Source: Actinomadura terrae (GTDB taxonomy: Bacteria > Actinomycetota > Actinomycetes > Streptosporangiales > Streptosporangiaceae). From it: DNA of 64,000 nt. Both the position numbers and the translations under genes were made by a program. Of this stretch, positions 9,701 to 17,149 are shown piece after piece. The notes beneath the pieces were generated by a model. That model searched no databases. It was not told the DNA's origin and worked only from the letters and a program-made list of their open reading frames with translations. The stretch covers positions 806,001-870,000 of the forward strand of contig NZ_JAICDG010000004.1 in assembly GCF_022751215.1 (NCBI RefSeq), in the 5' to 3' direction. Every line of letters begins with the position of its first letter. Positions within the stretch are counted from its first letter, which is position 1.

Positions 9701-9974
9701 GTGGCCAAGCTCCGAACCAAGGCCGTCCGGGGCAGATGGGCGGCCAAGCTCCGAATCAAAACTATCCGGGACAGAGGCCTGGACAAGCTCCGAACCAGGG
9801 CCGTCCAGGACAGATGGGTGGACAAGGCCCGAACCAGGGCTTCCCGGGCCCACAGGCCCCGGGACGGCAGACCCCGGGCCCGCGATCGACGAATTCCCCC
9901 GGACACCGGAACCCGGTCCACCCCCCTCCGGCGGGCGGCCCACCGGCAAACATCGCGGCGAGGACCGCGACTGA
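6717..9974 (+). CDS. DUF6049-type secreted/membrane-anchored protein with long Pro/Gly/Ser tail overlapping murJ
   Basis: 1085 residues. An N-terminal signal peptide (RTVKRAVALAALLPCIM then AGASH) leads into a roughly 650-residue extracellular region. A single transmembrane helix (LALLITSGGLAVLFVGVGV, about 697-718) and a stop-transfer RARRRRK follow. This layout, directly upstream of murJ, matches the actinobacterial DUF6049 family, whose role is unknown but presumably lies in the envelope. No stop codon occurs after the membrane anchor. The frame runs 355 further residues inside the murJ coding region, in a different frame, as collagen-like GPxGP and WPSSEP repeats. I chose the GTG at 6717 because it starts the signal peptide. 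An in-frame TTG at 6702 is possible. Confidence 0.8.
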   Translation: MRTVKRAVALAALLPCIMTAPTITAPAGASHLQAPQTTTSQPEASQPEALAQPDHQLPPDQGRARAQVGLGLTKVSPKTVRENSRIELAGVAQNRSGHELSGLTIRMRYRQQPITSRGELDQIAAGQPSALPGYGRAVPLPQAAASGGRQNWAFRTTTKSLGLRAPGGAPGVYPVGVEVLNSAQQVVGGMTTFLTFAPKTANYKKVAVGWVWPLIDRQHRANDRTFLDDQLRKDVAAGGRLNGLVSAAATTDTPITWGIDPALLDDVRQMSEHDYAVKAPGAKPGGDKRKSAEAAAWLSTLKQATKGDPYFTVPYADPDVLALVRHKMTRDVQIGYDPRNTGLVSRELGRPADAHIAWPALGLAGPDTLDLLAKLALKQGGSFLMSSQHFQPPPTGGPSNAVTTIPTSTQGTKKALLYDDKLNEIVSSPSRSSYSALLTEQRFLAETAMIAGETPNVQRAVIVAPDRNWNPAPGLARNLLYLSGHSPWLSPTALGKFETAQPQTRTFNGVGQKYERYELGLPYLSQVRNIARRAASFQAVLVPPVTISYERALLRAESTSWRSHGERAKRARDELSDELAREMDKVRIVTTKNRRANMAGSSGRLPVTVENKLRGQRVKVRLSATSANSAKLRLGRLGPDEEIIELRPGEVVQRWIPAQAAGNGNFPVHLQLEIPESNGRRFGKGVDITVRTTGYGRLALLITSGGLAVLFVGVGVRAIRARRRRKSEAAGVGSTGMGPATPGGPGSGFPGPDFPGPAGPAGPMGPADPSGPGPSGSGPGPAGPSGPSGPSQPSNPSGPAAASGPRAEPWPGPLPGISDPAFPESAGRTGHAHGPSSGLPGDAAPGSGPSATPAPNGTEPGLDASAGPGASAESWTSSWSEPAEPAPGTPRTGSAPRTPGSGPARRAPAGPAGSSDPRATTPEPIEAGSGREPAELDTSFNTGAWWTSDTTGSSGAGASPEPGLPGTDGWPSAEPGPPGASSWPSSEPSAPWAEGWPSSEPRPSGADGRPSSESKLSGTEAWTSSEPGPSRTDGWTRPEPGLPGPTGPGTADPGPAIDEFPRTPEPGPPPSGGRPTGKHRGEDRD
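8890..8910 (+). promoter_or_regulatory. Ribosome binding site that fixes the murJ start
   Basis: GGAGG at 8896-8900 stands 7 bases before GTG at 8908. It is the only strong site in the long overlapping Pro-rich frame, and it places the MurJ start inside the DUF6049 gene, just after its basic stop-transfer sequence. Confidence 0.75.
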
Positions 9975-11670
9975 CTTCCCGGTGCCGGGCCGTCCGTCGT
10001 CGGAGACCGTCGTGGACGTCCCGCCCGGGGGAGACGACGAAAAGGGCGGCGCGTCCGGCATCCTGAAGTCGGGCGCGGTGATGGCCATAGGCACGCTCGC
10101 GTCCCGCGTCACCGGCTTCCTGCGCACCGCCATGCTCGTCGCCGCCCTCGGCGTCGGCGCGCTGGCGGACGCCTACAACACCGCGAACACCGTCCCGTTC
10201 ATCGTCTACGACCTGCTGCTCGGCGGCGTCCTGACCGCCGTGGTCGTACCGCTGATCGTCCGCGCGCGCGAACGCGACCCCGCCTACGGCGACCGCTACG
10301 AGCAGCGCCTGTTCACCCTGGCCGTCCTAGGCCTCGCGCTGATCACCGTCGTCGCGGTGCTGCTCGGCCCCGTCTTCATCTCGATCTACGGCGGCGCGAT
10401 GGAGGGCGAGCAGCGCGACCTCGCCGTCCTGTTCGCGCGCCTCTTCGCCGTGCAGATCTTCTTCCTCGGCGTCAGCGCGTTCTCCGGAGCGATCCTCAAC
10501 ACCCGCAAGCGGTTCGGCGCCCCGATGTGGGCGCCGGTGCTCAACAACATCGTGATCTGCGGGACGGCCGGCGCGTTCCTGCTGGTCAGCACCGGAACGG
10601 TCACGCCCGGCTCGATCACGGGCGCCGAGGTGACCCTCCTCGCGGGCGGCACCATCGGCGGCATGGCGCTCCAGACCCTGGCGCTCTGGCCGTCCCTGCG
10701 CGGCTCCGGCTTCCGCTGGCGTCCCCGCCTCGACTTCCGCAAGGGCGAACTCGGCCAGATGGGCCGCATGGCCGTCTGGACGCTCAGCTACGTCATCATC
10801 ACCCAGGTCGGATTCGCGGTCACGACGTCCCTCGGCAACGCGGCCGGCGTCCTCGGCCGCAAGGAGCACCTCGGCGACGTCGGATACACCCCCTACTTCA
10901 ACGCCTACCAGCTCTTCCAGCTCCCCTACGCGATCATCGGCGTCTCGGTGATCACCGCCCTGCTGCCCCGGATGAGCGAGCACGCCGCCGCGAACCGGAT
11001 GGGCGAGGTCCGCGACGACTTCTCCAGCGGCCTCCGCCTCTGCTCAGTGATCATCCTGCCCGCCGCCGCCCTGATGGCGACGCTCGCCGGCGAGATCACC
11101 ACCGTCCTGTTCGCACACGGCCAGACCACCGCCTCCAACGCCCAGGTCATCGCGAACGTCCTGGAGATGTTCTCGATCGCCCTCGTCCCGTTCGCCGCGT
11201 ACCAGCTCATGCTGCGCGTCTTCTACGCCATGCAGGACACCCGCACCCCCGCCTTCGTCAGCATCGCCGTCGTCATCACCAACATCACCATGGCCTTCGC
11301 CGCCTACAAGACCCTGCCCACCGACAAGATCATCGTGGGCATCGCCGCCGGTTTCGCCCTGGCCCAGACGGTGGGCGCCTTCGTCGGCTGGGCCATCCTC
11401 CGCCGCCGCCTGGGCGGCATGGACGGCCGCCGCATCGCCCTCACCTACCTCAAGCTGGCCGTGGCCATCTGGCCCCTGGTCGGCTTCGCCTACGCCATCC
11501 ACGCCGTGGTGGACGCGGCCCTGGGCGAAGGCCTCCTCCCCGGCCTGGCAACCCTGGTAGTAGGCAGCGCCGGAGGCGGCATCCTCTACCTGCTCTTCGC
11601 CAAACTCCTCCGGGTCGGCGAAGTCCAGACAATGCTCACCACCATCTCCTCCCGAATCCCAGGCCGCTAA
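8908..11670 (+). CDS. murJ: Lipid II flippase MurJ (MviN) with long disordered cytoplasmic N-terminus
   Basis: 920 residues. The last 530 or so form the 14-helix MurJ/MviN fold (MOP exporter superfamily) that flips lipid II across the membrane. It starts at GILKSGAVMAIGTLASRVTG and carries NTRKRFGAPMWAPVLNN and the AYQLMLRVFYAMQDTRTP segment typical of the family. Residues 1-380 are Pro/Gln/Gly/Asn-rich and presumably cytoplasmic. Inside them lie seven 13-residue repeats of the form NQGxPGQMGGQAP (residues 231-321). In mycobacteria the MurJ homologue carries a fused pseudokinase. Here the pseudokinase is the next gene, at 13389. The region before codon 356 is also read as DUF6049 in another frame. 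Confidence 0.92.
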   Translation: MSGRPEWDQQHPEDQGADSPAPTSPGQQAQPDPWAPQTPPAPAPPAQAPAPQAPPDPRAPRNPRTPPGPPRRPAPAPNPGQAPYQGYPTPPSQNQPGGQGTPMGRPPAYPATPPQAPGRPQPPRRTEQNPGWTPPPAQGRPQNPGRPPGQNRPNQPQGRPGQGPPQGRPGQGPPAGPPQGPQAPRTPGPRPQNPSRPGPGGNQQNWIPPSTPEPGGRATPPGRPGQAPPPNQGYPGQMGGQAPNQGHPGRVAGQAPNQAHRGPRGGQAPNQGRPGQMGGQAPNQNYPGQRPGQAPNQGRPGQMGGQGPNQGFPGPQAPGRQTPGPRSTNSPGHRNPVHPPPAGGPPANIAARTATDFPVPGRPSSETVVDVPPGGDDEKGGASGILKSGAVMAIGTLASRVTGFLRTAMLVAALGVGALADAYNTANTVPFIVYDLLLGGVLTAVVVPLIVRARERDPAYGDRYEQRLFTLAVLGLALITVVAVLLGPVFISIYGGAMEGEQRDLAVLFARLFAVQIFFLGVSAFSGAILNTRKRFGAPMWAPVLNNIVICGTAGAFLLVSTGTVTPGSITGAEVTLLAGGTIGGMALQTLALWPSLRGSGFRWRPRLDFRKGELGQMGRMAVWTLSYVIITQVGFAVTTSLGNAAGVLGRKEHLGDVGYTPYFNAYQLFQLPYAIIGVSVITALLPRMSEHAAANRMGEVRDDFSSGLRLCSVIILPAAALMATLAGEITTVLFAHGQTTASNAQVIANVLEMFSIALVPFAAYQLMLRVFYAMQDTRTPAFVSIAVVITNITMAFAAYKTLPTDKIIVGIAAGFALAQTVGAFVGWAILRRRLGGMDGRRIALTYLKLAVAIWPLVGFAYAIHAVVDAALGEGLLPGLATLVVGSAGGGILYLLFAKLLRVGEVQTMLTTISSRIPGR
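9598..9870 (+). repeat. Seven tandem 39-bp repeats read in two frames
   Basis: Units begin at 9598, 9637, 9676, 9715, 9754, 9793 and 9832, each starting AACCA or AATCA and containing CGGGaCAGATGGG-type and GGCCAAGCxCCG segments. Because 39 is a multiple of three, both overlapping genes show 13-residue repeats: NQGxPGQMGGQAP in MurJ and PGxxGxxGWPSSE in the DUF6049 tail. Units differ mostly at a few bases. Confidence 0.9.
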
Positions 11671-13388
11671 CCACCCCGCAAACCGCAAAAGCACCAAGCA
11701 CCAGCACGCCAGGCCGCCCGACCAGAACAGCAACCACACGACCAAGCAGCCCAGCGAGCCAACGCATCACCAAGGCCCACCTACCGACTGATTCAGCAGG
11801 GCAGTAAGCCGATCGAGCAGTACGGCGGGCCGAGGAATCTGGGCGATCGAGCAGCGCAGCGCGCCAACGGAGCAGAACGGCGGCCGCCAAACAGAGCCGC
11901 AGGACGAAAAGCGGGATCTACTGAGCGGGACACCCGCCGACCAGGCGCGCCGCGCGTGGGACCCGCAAGCGTGGGCGAAGCCGGAGGCGCTGGGGGTGGA
12001 CGAGGTCCGCGAGCGGGTGCCCGGCCGGTGAACGCGAACGCCGAACCCTCCCCGTTTGCGCGTCGATCACCGAGCGGTCCCCGCTGTGGCACGACGGCCG
12101 ATAGACCAAGTCAGCAGAATGGCGAGGGGCCGCAAAATCGGGCCGTTGGTCGCTTGGGCAGGGCAGCGGGACAACCGACAGCGACGGTTGCCGACAGCGC
12201 GAGCGCCGGGACGCCAGAACCGGGGCCACGGAGCCGAGGCTGCGAGTAGGGCGGTGAGCCGGGCGACGGGCCGGCGGGTGATAGTGCGGTGAGCGACAGG
12301 GCGACAGGGCGACAGGGCGACTGAGCGACAGGGCGGCGGATGGCGGGACGGCGGATGGCGGGACGGCGGGCCGCGAAGCGGCAGCCGACGGGGCCTTGAG
12401 CGACGGGGGCGGTGAGCGACCGGGCGGCGGGCGATGGAGCGGGGCGGCAGATCACGGAGCAGCGGGCGACAAGGCGCGCGGCGAGCGGCGGATGGGGGAC
12501 GGCGGGCGGCGGAGCGGCACACGTCGGGGCCGGTGAGCGACAGGGCGGGCGGCGCGCGGCAGATGACGGGACGGTGAGCGACAGGGCGGCGGGCGATGGT
12601 GCGGGGCAACTGATGACGGGGCGGCGGGCGACAGCGCGAGCGGCGCGCGGCGGATGGCGGGACGGCGGGCTGCACGCGTCGGGGCGGCGAATGAGGAGGC
12701 GGCGGGCGACGGGCGGCGGATGGCGGGACGGGCGGGACGGCGGAGTAGCGGACGGCGGGGCGGCGGATGACGGACCGGGGGTGACAAGGCGATCGGCGAG
12801 CGGTGCGCGGCGGATGGCGGGAGGACGGACGGTGGGGCGGCGGGGCAGCGCGCGTCGGGCTGGCGGGCAACAGGACGGCGGACGACAGGACGGGCCGCGC
12901 GCGGCGGATGGCGGGAGGGCGGGCGGCGCAGCGGCACGCGGCGGGGCAGTGAGCGGCGGGGCGGCGTGCGGCGGGGCGGCGAATGATGGGACGGCGGGCT
13001 GCGGGGACGGCGGGCGGGGCGAGGGCGGGCGGGGCGACGGCGGATGGCGGTGGGGGGCGGTGGGCCGCGGTTGGGTGGGCGGCGGGGTGGTGGGGGTGGG
13101 GGAGGGACCGGTGGGGTTTGGGTGGGTGGTTGGTTGGGGCGTGTTCGTTGGGGGTGGGGTGGGTCAGGTGATCAAATGTGCTGGAAGGGTGGCTGGTCGG
13201 TTACCGGGTCCGGGCTGGTTGGTAAAGCGAGGCAAAGTACACAGGACGCGCGGCGATAAGGAGGCCACTCGTGCGAGTAGCCACTACCATGTGGGGGACT
13301 ACGGCTTGCGGGGCGACACCCTGGGGAACGCAAAGAGGAGGGTCGGAGGCGTAAGCTGCCACGCCACGAACATGGGATCTGACCACCT
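11671..13388. other. 1.7-kb G-rich low-complexity intergenic region
   Basis: No frame here looks like a protein. From about 12250 to 13080 the top strand is an irregular satellite of GGCGGATGGCGGGAC- and GAGCGACAGGGCG-like units with strong G-over-C bias. It ends in long G runs (13073-13170). The last 200 bases should hold the promoter of the pseudokinase gene, but I cannot point to a -35/-10 pair. Confidence 0.7.
13073..13106 (+). other. Potential G-quadruplex tract
   Basis: Six runs of three to five G separated by short loops (for example GGGGTGGTGGGGGTGGGGG) satisfy the usual four-run G-quadruplex rule on the top strand. Further runs continue to 13170. It lies about 280 bases before the pseudokinase start. 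Confidence 0.6.
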
Positions 13389-15002
13389 GTGCAGGACGCT
13401 GCCTTGAGCACGTCAGTCATCGAGCCCGGCACACGTCTCGCCGGCCGCTACCGGCTTGAAAAGCGCATCAACGATTCGGGCGGATCGGCGCTTTGGAAGG
13501 CCATCGACGAGATCCTTGCCCGGGCCGTCGCCGTCCGCACGTTCGATCCCGAGTTCCCCCGCGTCGGCGAGGTCGTCACCTCGGCGCGCGCCGCCAGCCG
13601 GCTCACCGATCCGCGTCTGACCCAGGTGTTCGACGCCGACGACAGTGGTGAGAGCGCCTATGTCGTGAGCGAGTGGGTCGTCGGCGAGACGCTGGAGCAG
13701 ATGCTCGGCAAGGCGCCGCTGGAGCCTGGACGCGCCGCGACGTTGCTGTACGAGGCGGCCGAGGCGATGGCCGCCGCGCACGCCGCCGGGTTGGCCCACC
13801 TGTGCCTCACCCCCCGTGACCTCGTCTGGACGACCGGCGGCACCGTCAAGCTCCTCGGTGTCGCCACCGACGCCGTGCTCGGCGACCGCTACGCCGACGA
13901 CCCGGCGGCCGAGGACGTTCGCGGGCTCGGCCGCATGCTGTACGCGGCGCTCACCGCCCACTGGCCGGGCGACGAGGGTTCCGACCTGCCGCCCGCTCCC
14001 CAGGTCGGCGGCGTGCCCCAGGCTCCCCGGCAGGTACAGGCCGGGATCTCGCACGCGGTCGACGCGATCGTCTGCCGTTGCCTCGGCCTCGGCGAGGCCG
14101 AGCCGCTCACCACCCCCGCCGACCTGGCCAAGGCGTTGCGCGGTGTGCCGCGCACGCCGTTGCCGCTGTTCGCGGGCCTCGGCAACTCCCCGCCGCCGCC
14201 TCCGCGTCCCGCCCCGGTGGCCCCGCCGGCGCACAAGCACGCGGCGCCTCCGCCAGCCGGCCCGGCTCCCGCACGCCAGCGCCAGCATGCTGCCACCCGA
14301 CCGGCCGCGCAGATCCCGGAACCGCGGGCCCGGGCCGAGCACGGCAACACCATGCCGCCCGCGCCCACCGCCCCGGCCGACGCCACGACGGGCATGCCGC
14401 GGCGTCCCGCCAACCGCGCGCTCCTCGGCGTCGCCGCCGCCGCGCTGACGGTCATCGTCGGCCTCGGCGCCTGGGCGCTCACCGACAAGGACTCGGGCCA
14501 CGAGCCCAAGGGCGCCGGCGTCACCGATCCGAACAAGACGTCCGCGCCCCCCAAGCCGAGCGTGAGCAAGCTGGCCGTCCAGAACGTGACCGGTTTCGAG
14601 AAGCCGGTCGGCGGCCACCACGACCAGGCGTTCCAGCGGAACACCGATCTGGTCGTCGACGGGAAGCCGGGCACGACCTGGGAGACCCAGAGCTACGCCG
14701 ACACCGAGTTCGGCAACTACTCCAGGGGCATCGGCGTCGTGCTCAACATGGGACGACCGGTCAAGATCTCCGGCATCAAGGTCCACACGCCCGAGGTCGG
14801 CGGCGTCCTACAGGTCAAGATCGGCAATTCGCCGTCCGGCGACCTGCGTCCCGTCGGCCGACAAGCGGGGACCGGCGGCGAACTGACGTTCTCCGTGAGC
14901 CCGCAGGTCTCCGGACAGTACATCCTCGTGTGGTTCACCAAGCTTCCCTCCTCGCTCAAGGGCAAGATCGGCGAAATCGCCGTCTACGGCACGGCGAGCT
15001 GA
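13389..15002 (+). CDS. Membrane pseudokinase with extracellular discoidin-like domain (MurJ partner)
   Basis: 537 residues: a cytoplasmic kinase-like domain (about 15-265), a Pro/Ala-rich linker, one transmembrane helix (ALLGVAAAALTVIVGLGAWA) and an extracellular beta domain of about 150 residues (NTDLVVDGKPGTTWETQS onward) resembling a discoidin/galactose-binding fold. Catalytic motifs are lost: the VAIK Lys is Arg (AVAVR, residue 50), HRD is replaced in HLCLTPRDLV, and DFG reads GVA (157-159). It therefore cannot be an active kinase by the usual chemistry. In mycobacteria an equivalent domain is fused to MurJ and, when phosphorylated, recruits an FHA protein. By analogy this protein probably regulates MurJ. 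GTG at 13389 is used; a TTG seven codons on is an alternative. Confidence 0.85.
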   Translation: MQDAALSTSVIEPGTRLAGRYRLEKRINDSGGSALWKAIDEILARAVAVRTFDPEFPRVGEVVTSARAASRLTDPRLTQVFDADDSGESAYVVSEWVVGETLEQMLGKAPLEPGRAATLLYEAAEAMAAAHAAGLAHLCLTPRDLVWTTGGTVKLLGVATDAVLGDRYADDPAAEDVRGLGRMLYAALTAHWPGDEGSDLPPAPQVGGVPQAPRQVQAGISHAVDAIVCRCLGLGEAEPLTTPADLAKALRGVPRTPLPLFAGLGNSPPPPPRPAPVAPPAHKHAAPPPAGPAPARQRQHAATRPAAQIPEPRARAEHGNTMPPAPTAPADATTGMPRRPANRALLGVAAAALTVIVGLGAWALTDKDSGHEPKGAGVTDPNKTSAPPKPSVSKLAVQNVTGFEKPVGGHHDQAFQRNTDLVVDGKPGTTWETQSYADTEFGNYSRGIGVVLNMGRPVKISGIKVHTPEVGGVLQVKIGNSPSGDLRPVGRQAGTGGELTFSVSPQVSGQYILVWFTKLPSSLKGKIGEIAVYGTAS

Positions 15003-15495
15003 CCGCCTCCGGCCCCTGATGGCCCAGCTCATAACCCGGCTCCCCCACTGACTCGGCACGCTTCTCTAACTCCGCTCCCACCTCCTCATTTCCGATCACT
15101 CCCGCTCTTCATGGGTTCGCCCCGCTCACCTACCCTGTGGCCTCCTCGAAGTCGGAGGGATGGATCTCGGGCCGGCAGGGTGCCCAGGCCCGCCCGAACC
15201 CGCTACGTTCATGGTCGAATATCTGCGTCGGCAAGAAAAGTGGAACGTCGTTCTGTGGATAAGCCGGGGCCGGGGGGCGTCATCCGGTGGAACAGGGCGT
15301 TCCCAGGACTGGGCAAGGGAACGGACGGGGGTCGCGAGCTGTGACGTGGAGTGGCGCTTGTCGGTATCGTGCCTGTAAACGGAACATCCCCTCCCCCCAG
15401 GAATCTGTGGTGTCTACCCCAGCAGCCGCGGCCGGTCGCGTAAGCCCGGCAACGACCGGGCAGCCCGGGCGTCCAGGACGAGAAAGCGGTCGCTC
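15003..15495. other. Intergenic region before sigM, with one DnaA box
   Basis: 493 bases. A consensus DnaA box in reverse orientation (TGTGGATAA) lies at 15254-15262. A GGAAC at 15381 could be an ECF -35 element, but no matching -10 is visible at the right distance, so the promoter is not assigned. Confidence 0.5.
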
Positions 15496-16119
15496 ATGGC
15501 GTCGGTGAGCATGCGTCGTGTGGACGAGATGCCTGACAAGGAGCTCCTGGCCAGGCACGCCGAGGGGGACCCGCATGCGTTCGCCGAGCTGGTGCACCGG
15601 CACCGCGACCGCATGTGGGCGGTCGCGCTGCGGACGCTCGGCGACCCGGAGGAGGCGGCGGACGCCCTACAGGACGCGTGCCTTTCGGCGTTCCGCGCCG
15701 CCGCGCGCTTCCGTGGCGACGCGGCCGTCACCACGTGGCTGCACCGGATCGTCGTCAACGCGTGCCTCGACCGGATCAGGCGGAAGTCCGTCCGGCCCGC
15801 GACGCCGATGGGCGATGACGCGACGTTCGACGCCATCGCGCCGAAGATGCCCGACCCGACGGACGCGCACGGCGTGTCCCTTGACGTCCACAAGGCCCTC
15901 CTGCACCTGCCGTACGAGCAGCGTGCGGCGCTCGTCCTCGTGGACATGATGGGGTATTCGGTCGACGACGCGGCGAAGGTCCTGGAGGTGCCGCCCGGGA
16001 CGATCAAGAGCCGTTGCGCGCGCGGACGGGCGAGGCTCGCCCCACTTCTCGTCCACCATCGGAACCGACGGGAGCCCAGGAACGTCGGAGGTGTGGAAGG
16101 AGGTGGCATGCCCAAATGA
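15496..16119 (+). CDS. sigM: ECF RNA polymerase sigma factor SigM
   Basis: 207 residues with sigma region 2 (DPHAFAELVHRHRDRMWAVA through TTWLHRIVVNACLDRIRRK) and region 4 (LPYEQRAALVLVDMMGYSV, then PPGTIKSRCARGRARL), the two domains that define an ECF factor. Position after murJ and the pseudokinase and before a zinc anti-sigma factor and trxB matches SigM in mycobacteria and streptomycetes. The ATG at 15496 is used. Its stop overlaps the start of the anti-sigma gene (ATGA at 16116-16119), so the two are translationally coupled. Confidence 0.9.
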   Translation: MASVSMRRVDEMPDKELLARHAEGDPHAFAELVHRHRDRMWAVALRTLGDPEEAADALQDACLSAFRAAARFRGDAAVTTWLHRIVVNACLDRIRRKSVRPATPMGDDATFDAIAPKMPDPTDAHGVSLDVHKALLHLPYEQRAALVLVDMMGYSVDDAAKVLEVPPGTIKSRCARGRARLAPLLVHHRNRREPRNVGGVEGGGMPK

Positions 16120-16901
16120 ACCCCGCGCACCTTGACTACGACGTCCTGGCCGACCTGGCCGAAGGACTACTCGAAGACGACCAGGCCGCCTCCGTCAACG
16201 CGCACCTCGACACCTGCGCCGAATGCCGTGACCTGTCCGCCGACCTTGCGGACGTCTCCCGGATACTGGCGGAGGCACCCGTCCCGTCCATGCCCGCGGA
16301 GCTGGCCGAACGCATCGACTCCGCCATCGCGGCGGAGTCGCTGAACAACGCCACCGTCGTGAGCATGGAGCAGCGGCGCGGAAGGCGGCATTGGCGGATA
16401 CTGTCGGCGGCGGCCGCTACGGTGGTCGTGCTCGGCGGCGGAGCGGTGGTTAGCAAGATCGCCCTGGACGAGTCGGACGGCGGCAGCCATCAGAGCGTCG
16501 CGCGGAGTCCCGTCCAGGACCCGGGCAAGAATCGGACGGCCTCCGGCGCGGCTCCGCAGTCGCCCTCCGGCCAGACCATGCTGAACGCCCCGTCCTATGT
16601 CGTCGCGCGTAGCGGCACCGACTACAACACCGATGACCTGGGACGCCAGGTCGACCGGCTGATAGGCGACCAGGAGCGGACGAAGCTCTACGGCGACCCG
16701 CCCGACCAGCGGCTCGCGGGCTGCGTCAACGGCGTCACCCGCGGAAGGGCACCCGCGCTCGTGGACCGGGCCACCTTCGAGGGCGAGCAGGCCACGGTGA
16801 TCGCGATCCGTGGCGCCAAGCCGGGCAGCTGGAACGTCTGGGTCGTGGGGCCCGACTGCACCGCCCAGAATCCGCACATTCTCAAGCACGAACCGGCCTG
16901 A
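16116..16901 (+). CDS. Membrane-bound zinc anti-sigma factor (partner of SigM)
   Basis: 261 residues. The N-terminal cytoplasmic domain carries the ZAS motif H-x3-C-x2-C in HLDTCAEC (about residues 30-37). It is followed by one transmembrane helix (ILSAAAATVVVLGGGAVV, about 94-112) and a 150-residue exported domain with two Cys (CVNGVTRG and PDCTAQNP) that may form a disulfide. Such proteins sequester the ECF factor encoded just upstream and release it on a signal. The ATG at 16116 has a strong GGAAGGAGG ribosome site and overlaps the sigM stop. It is the RsmA equivalent by position. Confidence 0.87.
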   Translation: MNPAHLDYDVLADLAEGLLEDDQAASVNAHLDTCAECRDLSADLADVSRILAEAPVPSMPAELAERIDSAIAAESLNNATVVSMEQRRGRRHWRILSAAAATVVVLGGGAVVSKIALDESDGGSHQSVARSPVQDPGKNRTASGAAPQSPSGQTMLNAPSYVVARSGTDYNTDDLGRQVDRLIGDQERTKLYGDPPDQRLAGCVNGVTRGRAPALVDRATFEGEQATVIAIRGAKPGSWNVWVVGPDCTAQNPHILKHEPA

Positions 16902-16977
16902 TCGTCGTTCTGCGGCCGGCGGCTTCGCCCCTTGCCCGGGGCTCTTGATCACCTTTTGACGACCGGAAGGTCAGCAC

Positions 16978-17018
16978 GGCCGTGGACGGCATGCTTTGGC
17001 ATGCCGTCCACGGCCTTT
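16978..17018. terminator. Strong intrinsic terminator between anti-sigma gene and hydrolase gene
   Basis: A perfect 17-bp hairpin (arms 16978-16994 and 16999-17015, loop TTTG) followed by TTTCG. It can serve the rightward sigM operon and, given its symmetry, the leftward hydrolase gene that ends at 17150. Confidence 0.85.
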
Positions 17019-17149
17019 CGCCGTGAGGTCAGCGGCTGCGGCTTGGGACGCGGGGCTCTCGTCCTTCGCCTGCCCGTCGCGGTTCGTGGGGCTGACCGCT
17101 GCGACTCCTGGGGCGGCTCGTGATCGCGCTCAAAACGGCGCTCTTCAGG

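Noticed and set aside
8720..9949. 409-codon minus-strand frame across the repeat region
   Set aside because: All frames are open in this Pro/Gly-rich DNA; no start signal or domain, and it contradicts the two supported plus-strand genes.
12067..13407. Several overlapping frames in the G-rich satellite after murJ
   Set aside because: They translate the same short DNA repeats in different frames and show no protein character.
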